A stretch of 6,651 nucleotides of DNA, from NCBI GenBank assembly GCA_947371645.1, contig CANBQJ010000207.1:1-6651 (forward strand), written 5' to 3'. Positions 1 through 6,651 of this stretch are shown piece by piece; the stretch's first letter is position 1, and every line of letters begins with the position of its first letter. A program made the translations under genes and the position numbers. The stretch comes from Burkholderiales bacterium. GTDB taxonomy: Bacteria > Pseudomonadota > Gammaproteobacteria > Burkholderiales > Burkholderiaceae. The notes beneath the pieces are model-generated. The model made no database searches. It saw only the letters and a list, made by a program, of their open reading frames with translations, and had not been told where the DNA came from.

Positions 1-2664
1 GCGCAAGACAGCATCCAGGCGCTGGCATCGGTGCGCAGCATGGCGCCCACGGCCACGGTGCTGCAGGGCTGGGACTACAAGGCCCACGCCGCCATCACCA
101 CCGAGGTGCCCACCGCGCACACCTGGGGCGGCGAAGGCGCCATGAGCCTGCAAAGCTGGCTCAGCAGCTACGACCCGACGGGCGACTTCCTCTTTGGCAA
201 CCAGGCCGAAGCCCGGTTCGCCGCCACCCGATTGCAAGAGGCCCACGAAGCCCGCTACAAGACCTGGCTGGGGCAGGGCAGCGTGCGCACCTTGCGCGCA
301 GGCACATGGTTCGCCATCACCCAGTCCACGCTCGACCCGCTGAGTGCCCTGGGCCTGGCCGAGGAAGACAAACGGTTCTTCGTCACCAGCGTGCAAGCGC
401 TGGGCATCAACAACCTGCCCAAAGCCCTCAGCGAGGCCGTGGCCCAGCACCTGGGCGCCAGCGAGCTGGCCGATGAGCTGGCCGCCATGGTGGATGGCAG
501 CACACCCGATCTGGACACCACCCTCTTGCGCCAGCGCGCCGCCCAGACCGGCTTTGCCTGCCAGTTCCAGGCCCTGCGCCGCGACATCCCCTGGCGCCCG
601 GTGCTGATGGACGGCACCGGCCTGCGCCCCCGCCCGCGCGCCACCGCTCTGGGCCCGCAAACGGCCATCGTGGTGGGCCCCGGCGGCACCACCAGCCCCA
701 GCGGTGCAGACGAGCTCTACACCGACCAGCTGGGCCGCGTGAAGGTGCAGTTCCACTGGCAGGCCAGCGCCTGGCAGCCCGAGGGCGCCGTCAGCGACCA
801 CAGCTGCTGGCTGCGCGTCATGCAACGCGCCGCAGGGGCAGGCATGGGCCACCAGTTCATCCCCCGCATCGGGCAGGAGGTGCTGGTGGGCTTCCTGAAC
901 AACGACATCGACCGGCCGTATGTGCTGGCCAGCCTGTACAACGGCCGGGGCGAATCCGGTGCGGCGCGCACACCCGGTGGCGCGGCGGAAGCAGCCGACA
1001 CCAGCGCCCTGGCGCAGTCCACCGACCACCGCCCCGCCAGCCAGATGAACCTGGCCAACGCCGGCCCGGGCGGCCACAGCCTGGCCTGGCACGGGGCGGC
1101 ACCGGGCACCGCCAGCGAAGGCGCCGAGGGGCAGGCCAACGCGGCGGCGCTCAGCGGCGTCAAGAGCAAAGAGTTCGGGGGGCACGGCCACAACCAGCTG
1201 GTGATGGACGACACCCCCGGCCAGTTGCGCCTGCACCTGCACACCACGCAGGCGCAGACCTGGTTGAGCATGGGCCACCTGCTGCACCTGGCCGACAACC
1301 ACCGTGGCAGCTTCCGGGGCCTGGGCTTCGAGCTGCGCACCGACGCCTGGGGCGGCGTGCGCGCCGTGCGCGGCGTGATGCTGAGCACCTTTGGCCTGAG
1401 CAATGGCCTGGGCCAGACGGCCGATGGCGCGGGCGACAACGCCGCCGGCATGGCCCTGGCCAGGCAGATGCAGCAGCTGGCGCAAACGTTTCACCAGGCG
1501 GCGGGCACGCACCAGACGGTTGGCCTGGCGGCAGCAGCCGGCAGCTGCAAGGCCAGCGCCTGTGCGCTGGACGATGCGGCCGCACCGGCGCCCGCGCTCA
1601 CCAAGAGCCTGAGCGGCATGGTGAGCCGCAGCAGCTTGCCCAACGCTGTGGCCGACGCCGCTGAAAAGGCCACCAAGGTGGGTGCCGACCAGGTGCCCCA
1701 CATGGCCGACCCGAACGTGGCCTTGGTGGGCAAGGCCGGTGTGGGCCTCACCGCCGGGCAAGACCTGCACATCAGTGCGCAAGACACCGCCACCTTGGCG
1801 GCGGGGCAAGACAGCCACTGGGCGGTGGGCGGCGCGGCCCGCATCCACACGGGGCAGGCCATCGGCGTGTTGGCCGGAGCCATCCAGCCGGGTGGTGAGG
1901 CGGCAGGCAAAGGCTTCACCGTGATCGCCGCGCAAGGCGCCATCGACATGCAGGCGCAGGCCGGGGCCGCGCAGGTGGCGGCCAAGCAGGCACTGGAGCT
2001 GAAGACGGCCAGCGGGGTGGTCAACATCGCGGCGGCCAAGAAGGTGGTGCTGGCGGTGTCGGGCGGGGCGAGCATCACCATTGAAGGTGGCAGCTTCACG
2101 GCGCAGTGCCCGGGGAAGATCAGCGTGCTGTCGGGGGTGAAGTCGATGGTGGGGGGAGGGACGCAGTCTTGGGCGATGCCGGCCATGCCCCGAAGCGCGT
2201 TGCCCGTGCGCGAATTGCGGTTCGACATGCGTTTGACGGACGTACCGGGTGACAAGGGGCATGCCCTCGCCCACACGCCTTGGAAGATCGTGAAGTCTGC
2301 AACAGCACCACGGGGCATGTCCGTGGTTCGGGGCGACGCGGTGGTGCTCCAGGGCACCACGGATGCCGATGGTGTCGTGAAATTGAGCGGCGACCAGCAA
2401 AAGCTGCTGGCCAGGCAATACCAAGGCAACCCGAACAGCCTTTGGCTGGTTTACCCAGGGCAAGTTGTTCAGGTGAGTGCGCAAGTGGAAGATCCGTCCT
2501 GGGATGAGCAAACGAAACTCTTGCATGCATTGAGCGCCGCCGATTTCAGTGACGATCTTCACCCCCACCTGAACAACTCTGATGCGAAGGCGGATCTGCG
2601 ATTTGCCAAGATGACGCTCGACTCGAAGAGCCAATCTGCGCTCTTGGGCAAACTCAAAAATTAA
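1..2664 (+). CDS. vgrG: T6SS spike protein VgrG (TssI), 5'-truncated by window edge
   Basis: VgrG forms the trimeric tip of the T6SS tube and carries effectors into target cells. The frame is open from base 1, so the start codon and a large N-terminal part lie upstream; a GTG at 31 is only an internal codon. 887 codons are visible. In order: the remainder of the gp27-like base (about 1-600); the OB-fold region with DQLGRVKVQFHW (724-759) and GMGHQFIPRIGQEVLVGF (841-894), both hallmarks of the Rhs/Vgr family; the T6SS_Vgr segment starting at HNQLVMDDTPGQLRL (1189) and running to about 1395; an Ala-rich linker (about 1400-1735); the DUF2345-type needle with short Gly/Ala/Thr-rich repeats (about 1740-2160); and a C-terminal extension to the TAA at 2662. 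The extension has lower GC than the core. The effector gene follows after 17 bases, so VgrG is probably its dedicated carrier. The family call is very secure; the cargo assignment is inference from gene order. Confidence 0.96.
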   Translation, partial: AQDSIQALASVRSMAPTATVLQGWDYKAHAAITTEVPTAHTWGGEGAMSLQSWLSSYDPTGDFLFGNQAEARFAATRLQEAHEARYKTWLGQGSVRTLRAGTWFAITQSTLDPLSALGLAEEDKRFFVTSVQALGINNLPKALSEAVAQHLGASELADELAAMVDGSTPDLDTTLLRQRAAQTGFACQFQALRRDIPWRPVLMDGTGLRPRPRATALGPQTAIVVGPGGTTSPSGADELYTDQLGRVKVQFHWQASAWQPEGAVSDHSCWLRVMQRAAGAGMGHQFIPRIGQEVLVGFLNNDIDRPYVLASLYNGRGESGAARTPGGAAEAADTSALAQSTDHRPASQMNLANAGPGGHSLAWHGAAPGTASEGAEGQANAAALSGVKSKEFGGHGHNQLVMDDTPGQLRLHLHTTQAQTWLSMGHLLHLADNHRGSFRGLGFELRTDAWGGVRAVRGVMLSTFGLSNGLGQTADGAGDNAAGMALARQMQQLAQTFHQAAGTHQTVGLAAAAGSCKASACALDDAAAPAPALTKSLSGMVSRSSLPNAVADAAEKATKVGADQVPHMADPNVALVGKAGVGLTAGQDLHISAQDTATLAAGQDSHWAVGGAARIHTGQAIGVLAGAIQPGGEAAGKGFTVIAAQGAIDMQAQAGAAQVAAKQALELKTASGVVNIAAAKKVVLAVSGGASITIEGGSFTAQCPGKISVLSGVKSMVGGGTQSWAMPAMPRSALPVRELRFDMRLTDVPGDKGHALAHTPWKIVKSATAPRGMSVVRGDAVVLQGTTDADGVVKLSGDQQKLLARQYQGNPNSLWLVYPGQVVQVSAQVEDPSWDEQTKLLHALSAADFSDDLHPHLNNSDAKADLRFAKMTLDSKSQSALLGKLKN
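2200..2661 (+). other. VgrG C-terminal extension, probable effector-docking domain
   Basis: After the DUF2345-like needle ends in a Gly-rich turn (SMVGGGTQSW, near 2140-2170) the protein continues for about 150 residues. This part begins around RELRFDMRLTDVPGD and contains a predicted beta-rich stretch with VVLQGTTDADGVVKLS and LWLVYPGQVVQV, then a charged helical tail ending in LLGKLKN. The pattern of a strand, a 'G-T-D-x-D-G' turn and a further strand resembles the small transthyretin-like or similar beta domains at the C-terminus of cargo VgrGs, such as the Tle1-binding end of enteroaggregative E. coli VgrG. That similarity is judged by eye. Its place next to the effector gene suggests that it binds the phospholipase. 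Confidence 0.55.
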
Positions 2665-2667
2665 ATT

Positions 2668-2671
2668 CAGG
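2668..2671 (+). promoter_or_regulatory. Weak ribosome binding site of the phospholipase gene
   Basis: CAGG lies in the 17-base gap, with AGG ending 10 bases before the ATG at 2682. It is a poor Shine-Dalgarno match. No better purine-rich run precedes this ATG, and the next in-frame ATG (2733, residue 18) has no clear site either. Together with the short gap this suggests that translation leans on ribosomes finishing vgrG. Confidence 0.4.
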
Positions 2672-2681
2672 TTGAACGATC

Positions 2682-5600
2682 ATGTCGGGAAAGACAGTCC
2701 ACCAGCCCTTGGATGCCAACGGGCAGCCGTCAATGCAGGCGCGAAGTGCGCCAGCCTGGTTTCCTAAGCCCAAAGAACCGTTGTCGATCCCCGGCATGAC
2801 CCGTGTGGGGGCATCGGGCGCTTGGTCATGGGGCGAACTTTTCAGTGAGCCTCATCGTGGCAATGACGTCGATTTTTACGTCACCGGTGCCGACTATTTC
2901 AAGTCCGTGGCGAGTTACATCCGACAAGCCAAGACATGTGTGTTCATCGCAGGCTGGCAAGTCAACTATGACGTCGAGCTCGATGGCAAAACCACCTTGT
3001 TTGATTGCTTGAAGGAAGCGGTTGACAAAGGCGTCTCGGTTTACGTCATGCCCTGGTTGTCTCCGAAGGCGGGGGTAGACACAGGTGATTTTGAGACCAT
3101 GTTGGCCGTGTTTCAGCTCAATGCAGGCAAGCCCAAGGGGAGAGCCTGCTGTTTGCCGTCCATGCAGCAGGGTGACCAGGGCTCCTTGGGTTTGTTCTTT
3201 TCCCATCACCAGAAGCTGGTGGTGGTGGACAACAAGCATGCCTTCGTGGGCGGCATTGATCTGGCCTACGGACGAAGGGACGACGGGAACTTCAGCCTGA
3301 AAGCCGATGGCAGAACGCTCAACGAGCTCTACAACTCGTGCGTGCCGCCCGTCCATGACCTCAGCAACGTTGAGCAGGCCCATTGCTTGACGCGGGCCGA
3401 ATTGCTCGCCGCCTGTGCGCTGGAAGGTTTTGCCGAATGGGCGGCCACCTATGCGACTTCACCAGCAGAAGCTTTGGCATCGACCTGGGATTGGACGGCA
3501 AAGCAAAAACAAACCTTTGCAGACAAGCAAGCCGAACTGAAGCAGGCCTGGGAAAACTTGAACTTGATGGGGCGGTTCACTGCGCCCATCAAGGCGGCAG
3601 CTGGCGGGGCGGCCCAAGACATGACCCGCTGGGCATGGGCCAAATTGCCGAAAGATGTTCAAGCCCAAATAGAGGCGCTGCGAAGCACGGGTTCGGCCAA
3701 CGCCGCCACCGCCATGTCGGCCTTGCTGGCGTGGCTGAACAACGCTGACCTCAATCGTTTGCCGCCACAAATGCTGAGCGAGGTTGCATCCGTTGCCAGG
3801 GCCATGTCGTATGCGGTCTTTGCCGCCTTGTATGCCGCATCAGACAAGCAGGCGGCTCGGTACGAACGGCTGACCAAGCACACCAAGATCGTGCCCAAAA
3901 GCGGCAAAGTGATCGACGTGGATTGCCAGCCCCGCATGCCCTGGCACGATGTGCATTGCCGCATTCAAGGCCCTGCTGTGTTCGAACTGAGCATGAATTT
4001 TGTGCGCCGATGGAACGGCACGGCACGCAGCTACGAGTCGTCCTTTGCACGTTACCGAGACCCCTACGCCAAGCTCATTGACCCGTTGCTCGCCAATGTG
4101 GGCCTGCAGATCATCAAGACCCCCAAAGCGCCGCGCATCGCCGCCGCACACAAGCCTCAGTTGAACCCAGGCACCGGAAGCAATTGGGTGCAGGTTTTGC
4201 GCAGCGCACCCAAGCAGTTGGTGGCGCAAGAAGAAGCTGAGCTGGGCGGCAAGGCGCCGGCCATGCAGCAGAACAACTGCCTCAAGGCCATGGTCAAGGT
4301 GATCCAAGGCGCCAGCCAGTTCATCTACATCGAGAATCAGTTCTTCCAGAGTGCTTATGGCGCCGATCAACGCCCAAGGGGCGAGTTTTCCGGACCCATG
4401 GCGGCTTTGCTGAAGATCACAGCCTCCCCCACCTACCAACGGTTCATCGACATATTGGGCATTCGCGGGGTGCCCATTGAAAAGATCCCGACGACCATGC
4501 GCTGGGACAAGGTCAGCGAAGTTGAGGAACTGGCTCACGGCAAAGCCTTTGTTGCGGACCTGAAGCAGGCCTTGACCAACGCCACCACCATCGAAGCGCT
4601 GCGCTTGATGGGCAAGCCTCAGGAAAGGCTGCTCAACCCCATCGGTCAGGCCTTGGTCGACCGCATCACGCAAGCGGTGTACGACGGGCACCCCTTCCAC
4701 GTTTACATGGTGCTGCCGGTTCACCCCGAAGGCCTGCTGAACGTGGTCAACATCATGACCCAGGTGCACTTGACGATGCAGTCGCTGGTGTTTGGCCACG
4801 ACAGCCTGCTCAACGGCGTCAGACGTGCCATCCTTGCTAAGCGCCTGCACGACGAGAAAAAGCTGCCCATTGAAGAGGCTGAGAGCCGTGTGGCAGCCAT
4901 GGACATCTCTGAGTTGCAAAAGGCTTGCGGCAACGGCTGGAAGAACCATTTGACCCTGCTGAACTTGCGCAACTGGGATGTCATTGGCGGCAAGCCCGTG
5001 ACCGAACAGATCTATGTTCACAGCAAGCTCTTGATCGCCGATGACCGGGTGGCGGTGCTGGGCAGCGCCAACATCAATGACCGCAGCCAATTGGGTGACC
5101 GGGACTCGGAGTTGGCCGTGGTGATCACGGACGACACCCCGGTGATGGCCAAGCTCGATGGCATCCATGAGCACCCGGTGGCGAGCAAGGTGCATGATTT
5201 GCGCATCCGCCTGTGGCGCAAGTTGTTTGGCTTGACCAGTTCAAACCGGGCGGCAACCGTGCTGGCCAGTGAAGCCTTGTTGAAGAGCCCTGCTGCACGA
5301 TCGACTTGGCGGGCGATTCAATCGACGTCGGAAGACAATGCCCGTGCGTATGAGCAAGCTTTCTGGTTCACGCCTCGCAGCGTACCGGACCCCAGTATTC
5401 AGAAATATGAGGAAGACAAGGGCGAATTGGTCAGTTCGATTTGGCCCCTGTGGCGCTACGGCAATTACGCTGACCATGAGTTTGGGGGCGCCTTGGCATA
5501 CCGGATGCCCTTTGATGAGTTGTTCTGGCGTGCGTCCACCGTCCACGATGTTGCCCATGGCTATGAGCCCAGCGCTGAAGCCAAGATCGCCTTGGCTCCT

Positions 5601-5813
5601 GTTGCTGTGCCGCAGAAAATTCAAGGCTTCATCACCGCCTTGCCCCTCAACTGGACGGCCTGGGAAAACAACCTGTCGGGCTTCAACTTGACAGTGATCG
5701 CGATGGAAGATGCGTTGCCCAAGCCCACCTTGCTGGGCGCTGCCAGCGAGCACGACAGTACCTTGGCCAGTCACACCAACGCGCCTACATCTACAGAAGG
5801 GCAAACTGCATGA
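2682..5813 (+). CDS. tle5: T6SS phospholipase D effector, Tle5 (PldA-like) family
   Basis: This 1043-residue protein is a phospholipase D superfamily enzyme expected to cleave membrane phospholipids of target cells at the head group. Two complete catalytic HKD motifs are visible: H176-x-K178-x4-D183 (within SHHQKLVVVD, followed by GGID at 190-193) and H780-x-K782-x4-D787 (within YVHSKLLIADD, followed by GSANINDRS at 794-802). Between them are PWHDVH (420-425) and IYIENQFF (548-555), which are signatures of eukaryotic-type PLDs. Residues about 255-395 form an Ala-rich, mostly helical insertion between the first HKD and PWHD. A C-terminal part of roughly 220 residues ends with QGFITALPLNW and similar PLD-like text. 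There is no signal peptide and no PAAR, MIX or Rhs module, as expected for a cargo effector carried by VgrG. The length is close to that of P. aeruginosa PldA (Tle5a, about 1100 residues), longer than typical PldB. The gene sits between vgrG and a lipoprotein gene it overlaps by 4 bases, the same order as the PldA locus. The enzyme class is very secure; substrate is inferred from the family. Confidence 0.93.
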   Translation: MSGKTVHQPLDANGQPSMQARSAPAWFPKPKEPLSIPGMTRVGASGAWSWGELFSEPHRGNDVDFYVTGADYFKSVASYIRQAKTCVFIAGWQVNYDVELDGKTTLFDCLKEAVDKGVSVYVMPWLSPKAGVDTGDFETMLAVFQLNAGKPKGRACCLPSMQQGDQGSLGLFFSHHQKLVVVDNKHAFVGGIDLAYGRRDDGNFSLKADGRTLNELYNSCVPPVHDLSNVEQAHCLTRAELLAACALEGFAEWAATYATSPAEALASTWDWTAKQKQTFADKQAELKQAWENLNLMGRFTAPIKAAAGGAAQDMTRWAWAKLPKDVQAQIEALRSTGSANAATAMSALLAWLNNADLNRLPPQMLSEVASVARAMSYAVFAALYAASDKQAARYERLTKHTKIVPKSGKVIDVDCQPRMPWHDVHCRIQGPAVFELSMNFVRRWNGTARSYESSFARYRDPYAKLIDPLLANVGLQIIKTPKAPRIAAAHKPQLNPGTGSNWVQVLRSAPKQLVAQEEAELGGKAPAMQQNNCLKAMVKVIQGASQFIYIENQFFQSAYGADQRPRGEFSGPMAALLKITASPTYQRFIDILGIRGVPIEKIPTTMRWDKVSEVEELAHGKAFVADLKQALTNATTIEALRLMGKPQERLLNPIGQALVDRITQAVYDGHPFHVYMVLPVHPEGLLNVVNIMTQVHLTMQSLVFGHDSLLNGVRRAILAKRLHDEKKLPIEEAESRVAAMDISELQKACGNGWKNHLTLLNLRNWDVIGGKPVTEQIYVHSKLLIADDRVAVLGSANINDRSQLGDRDSELAVVITDDTPVMAKLDGIHEHPVASKVHDLRIRLWRKLFGLTSSNRAATVLASEALLKSPAARSTWRAIQSTSEDNARAYEQAFWFTPRSVPDPSIQKYEEDKGELVSSIWPLWRYGNYADHEFGGALAYRMPFDELFWRASTVHDVAHGYEPSAEAKIALAPVAVPQKIQGFITALPLNWTAWENNLSGFNLTVIAMEDALPKPTLLGAASEHDSTLASHTNAPTSTEGQTA
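5795..5801 (+). promoter_or_regulatory. Ribosome binding site of the immunity gene, inside the effector's 3' end
   Basis: AGAAGGG lies 8 bases before the ATG at 5810 and is a good Shine-Dalgarno match, clearly better than the one before the phospholipase gene. It supports the ATG at 5810 as the true start. A stronger site for the immunity gene than for the toxin gene would favour ample protection. Confidence 0.7.
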
Positions 5814-5872
5814 CACCCTGCCGAGCCCTCTCGTGGGGAAGCCTGTTGTTGGCGCTTTCTCTGGTCGCCTGC
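5810..5872 (+). other. Lipoprotein signal peptide with lipobox LVAC
   Basis: Residues 1-20 would be removed by signal peptidase II before C21 (codon 5870-5872). There is a short N-region with one Arg (R5), a Leu-rich core and the lipobox L-V-A-C. The following 20 or so residues (KVSSASDKAPQVPHPSEQ) are polar and Pro/Ser-rich, as in a flexible lipoprotein tether. Confidence 0.85.
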
Positions 5873-6651
5873 AAGGTTTCCAGCGCTAGCGACAAGGCAC
5901 CGCAGGTGCCGCATCCCAGCGAGCAAGATGTCGCCAAGGCATTCAACGTCAGTTACCAACCTGGCCCCCGCAGCAGACAAGAGTGCCTGGGGAGGCTGAC
6001 GTTCAATGTCGAGGCGCCTATCAAATGGGCCTTGAGTTCAAACACATCTAGCGACACCAAGGGAATATCACCCGTACTTTCTTGGGAGATTCGGAATGGT
6101 GATGAACGGCTGTACTACGGTGCCAATCGTTTTCTGTATGTCCTCATCTATCCCGGGGCCACCCAGGAACAGTTGGACAAGCAGTATCAAGACACCTTGG
6201 ATGAAAAGATTTACATCAAGCGGGATCTGGCAGAAGAGATCACATCACTAGAGAGATTCATCGGCGGGCTGAAAGAGGTCGCGCAGACCTCTCCAGATCC
6301 TTTGATCTCCGCAGAAGATTACAAGCGAGGTATTCAAGATCGAGAAAATGAGCTTGCCGAAAAGAAGAAGAGGCTCTCCGAAGTGGGGATGGCCTCTCAC
6401 CCTCTGGACTTCGGCATGCCCGACAGAAAGGGCTATGCCCAAGGGCGATTCCTCCAGGGTTTCCTGTTGCGCGACGGGGTCTATTACCGCTTCGTGATGG
6501 GGAACAACTCGAACGACACCCGCAGCGACGCCGAGCGCGAGGCCTGGTTCAGCGACGTCATCAAGCGTTTTCAAACGCGCAAACTGTATGAAGTACCCAA
6601 GGAGCGCGGTGTTTGCGTGCCCTACGGCTTCTTCCCCGACGACGGCACCGT
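5810..6651 (+). CDS. Probable T6SS immunity lipoprotein (Tli4-like), 3'-truncated by window edge
   Basis: The frame starts at ATG 5810, overlaps the effector stop as ATGA and stays open to the window end (280 codons visible). The N-terminus is a lipoprotein signal peptide: MTPCRALSW, a hydrophobic core SLLLALSLVA, and lipobox L18-V19-A20-C21, with K22 after the modified cysteine. Such a protein would be anchored in the periplasm; with Lys rather than Asp at +2, outer-membrane sorting is plausible. The mature part has a CLGRL motif with C59, a highly charged helical hairpin at about 120-193, and GVCVPYGFF with C269 near the edge. The CLGR start and the later GxC motif resemble the two-domain Tli4 immunity family, of about 350 residues, judged by eye. 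Position directly behind a Tle5 gene, coupled translation and lipidation all point to neutralising that phospholipase in the periplasm. The immunity role is inference; the Tli4 assignment is less certain than the lipoprotein call. Confidence 0.82.
   Translation, partial: MTPCRALSWGSLLLALSLVACKVSSASDKAPQVPHPSEQDVAKAFNVSYQPGPRSRQECLGRLTFNVEAPIKWALSSNTSSDTKGISPVLSWEIRNGDERLYYGANRFLYVLIYPGATQEQLDKQYQDTLDEKIYIKRDLAEEITSLERFIGGLKEVAQTSPDPLISAEDYKRGIQDRENELAEKKKRLSEVGMASHPLDFGMPDRKGYAQGRFLQGFLLRDGVYYRFVMGNNSNDTRSDAEREAWFSDVIKRFQTRKLYEVPKERGVCVPYGFFPDDGT

Noticed and set aside
31..33. GTG as the start codon of vgrG
   Set aside because: The frame is open to base 1, and the VgrG N-terminal gp27-like domain is incomplete, so the real start is upstream of the window.
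1756..1830. Short direct repeat (GGGCAAGAC copies) as a mobile-element or regulatory repeat
   Set aside because: The copies encode the repeated AGQD text of the DUF2345 needle, so they reflect protein repeats.
1491..2429. Minus-strand open frame of 312 codons opposite vgrG
   Set aside because: The Ala/Pro/Ser-rich, low-complexity translation is typical of a shadow frame of the high-GC VgrG repeats; there is no family motif.
2665..2681. Promoter or terminator between vgrG and the phospholipase gene
   Set aside because: Seventeen bases are too short for a full promoter, and no hairpin followed by a T-run is present.
3840..5195. Long minus-strand open frame of 451 codons opposite the phospholipase gene
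   Set aside because: It lies wholly inside a gene with clear catalytic motifs, its translation is His/Val/Gln-rich with no recognisable domain, and long antisense frames are common in GC-rich genes.
6248..6574. Minus-strand open frame of 108 codons opposite the immunity gene
   Set aside because: It is antisense to a lipoprotein gene with a good start and signal peptide; no ribosome site or motif supports it.

Overview
The window holds three consecutive plus-strand genes that form one type VI secretion (T6SS) effector cassette: a VgrG spike protein (5' end outside the window), a large eukaryotic-like phospholipase D effector of the Tle5 (PldA-like) type, and a lipoprotein that is very likely the matching immunity protein (3' end outside the window). 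Coding density is almost 100%: 17 bases separate the first two genes, and the last two overlap in an ATGA. No RNA gene, mobile element, CRISPR array or convincing promoter or terminator was seen.

The organism is most likely a GC-rich proteobacterium. The VgrG core has the wording typical of Burkholderiales (Comamonadaceae or Burkholderiaceae-like) Rhs/Vgr proteins, so a betaproteobacterium is the best guess. This rests on recalled family resemblance, not a search.

Layout: 1-2664 is VgrG, with the end of the gp27-like part, the gp5-like OB fold, the T6SS_Vgr segment, the DUF2345 needle, and a C-terminal extension of about 150 residues beginning near 2200. 2682-5813 is the 1043-residue phospholipase D, with two intact HKD motifs and a helical insertion between the catalytic halves. 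5810-6651 is the lipoprotein, with lipobox LVAC, a charged helical hairpin and Tli4-like cysteine motifs.

How they would work together: VgrG tips the T6SS tube, and its C-terminal extension probably carries the phospholipase, since no separate adaptor gene lies between them. The phospholipase has no signal peptide and would reach the target cell by T6SS injection to attack membrane phospholipids. The lipoprotein, placed in the periplasm of the producer, would neutralise effector injected by sister cells. The order vgrG-tle5-immunity matches the known Pseudomonas aeruginosa vgrG4b-pldA-tli5 locus, so the overall system is of a known kind. The less ordinary points are the base-composition break inside the VgrG 3' end, the type of immunity protein, and the adaptor-less pairing.
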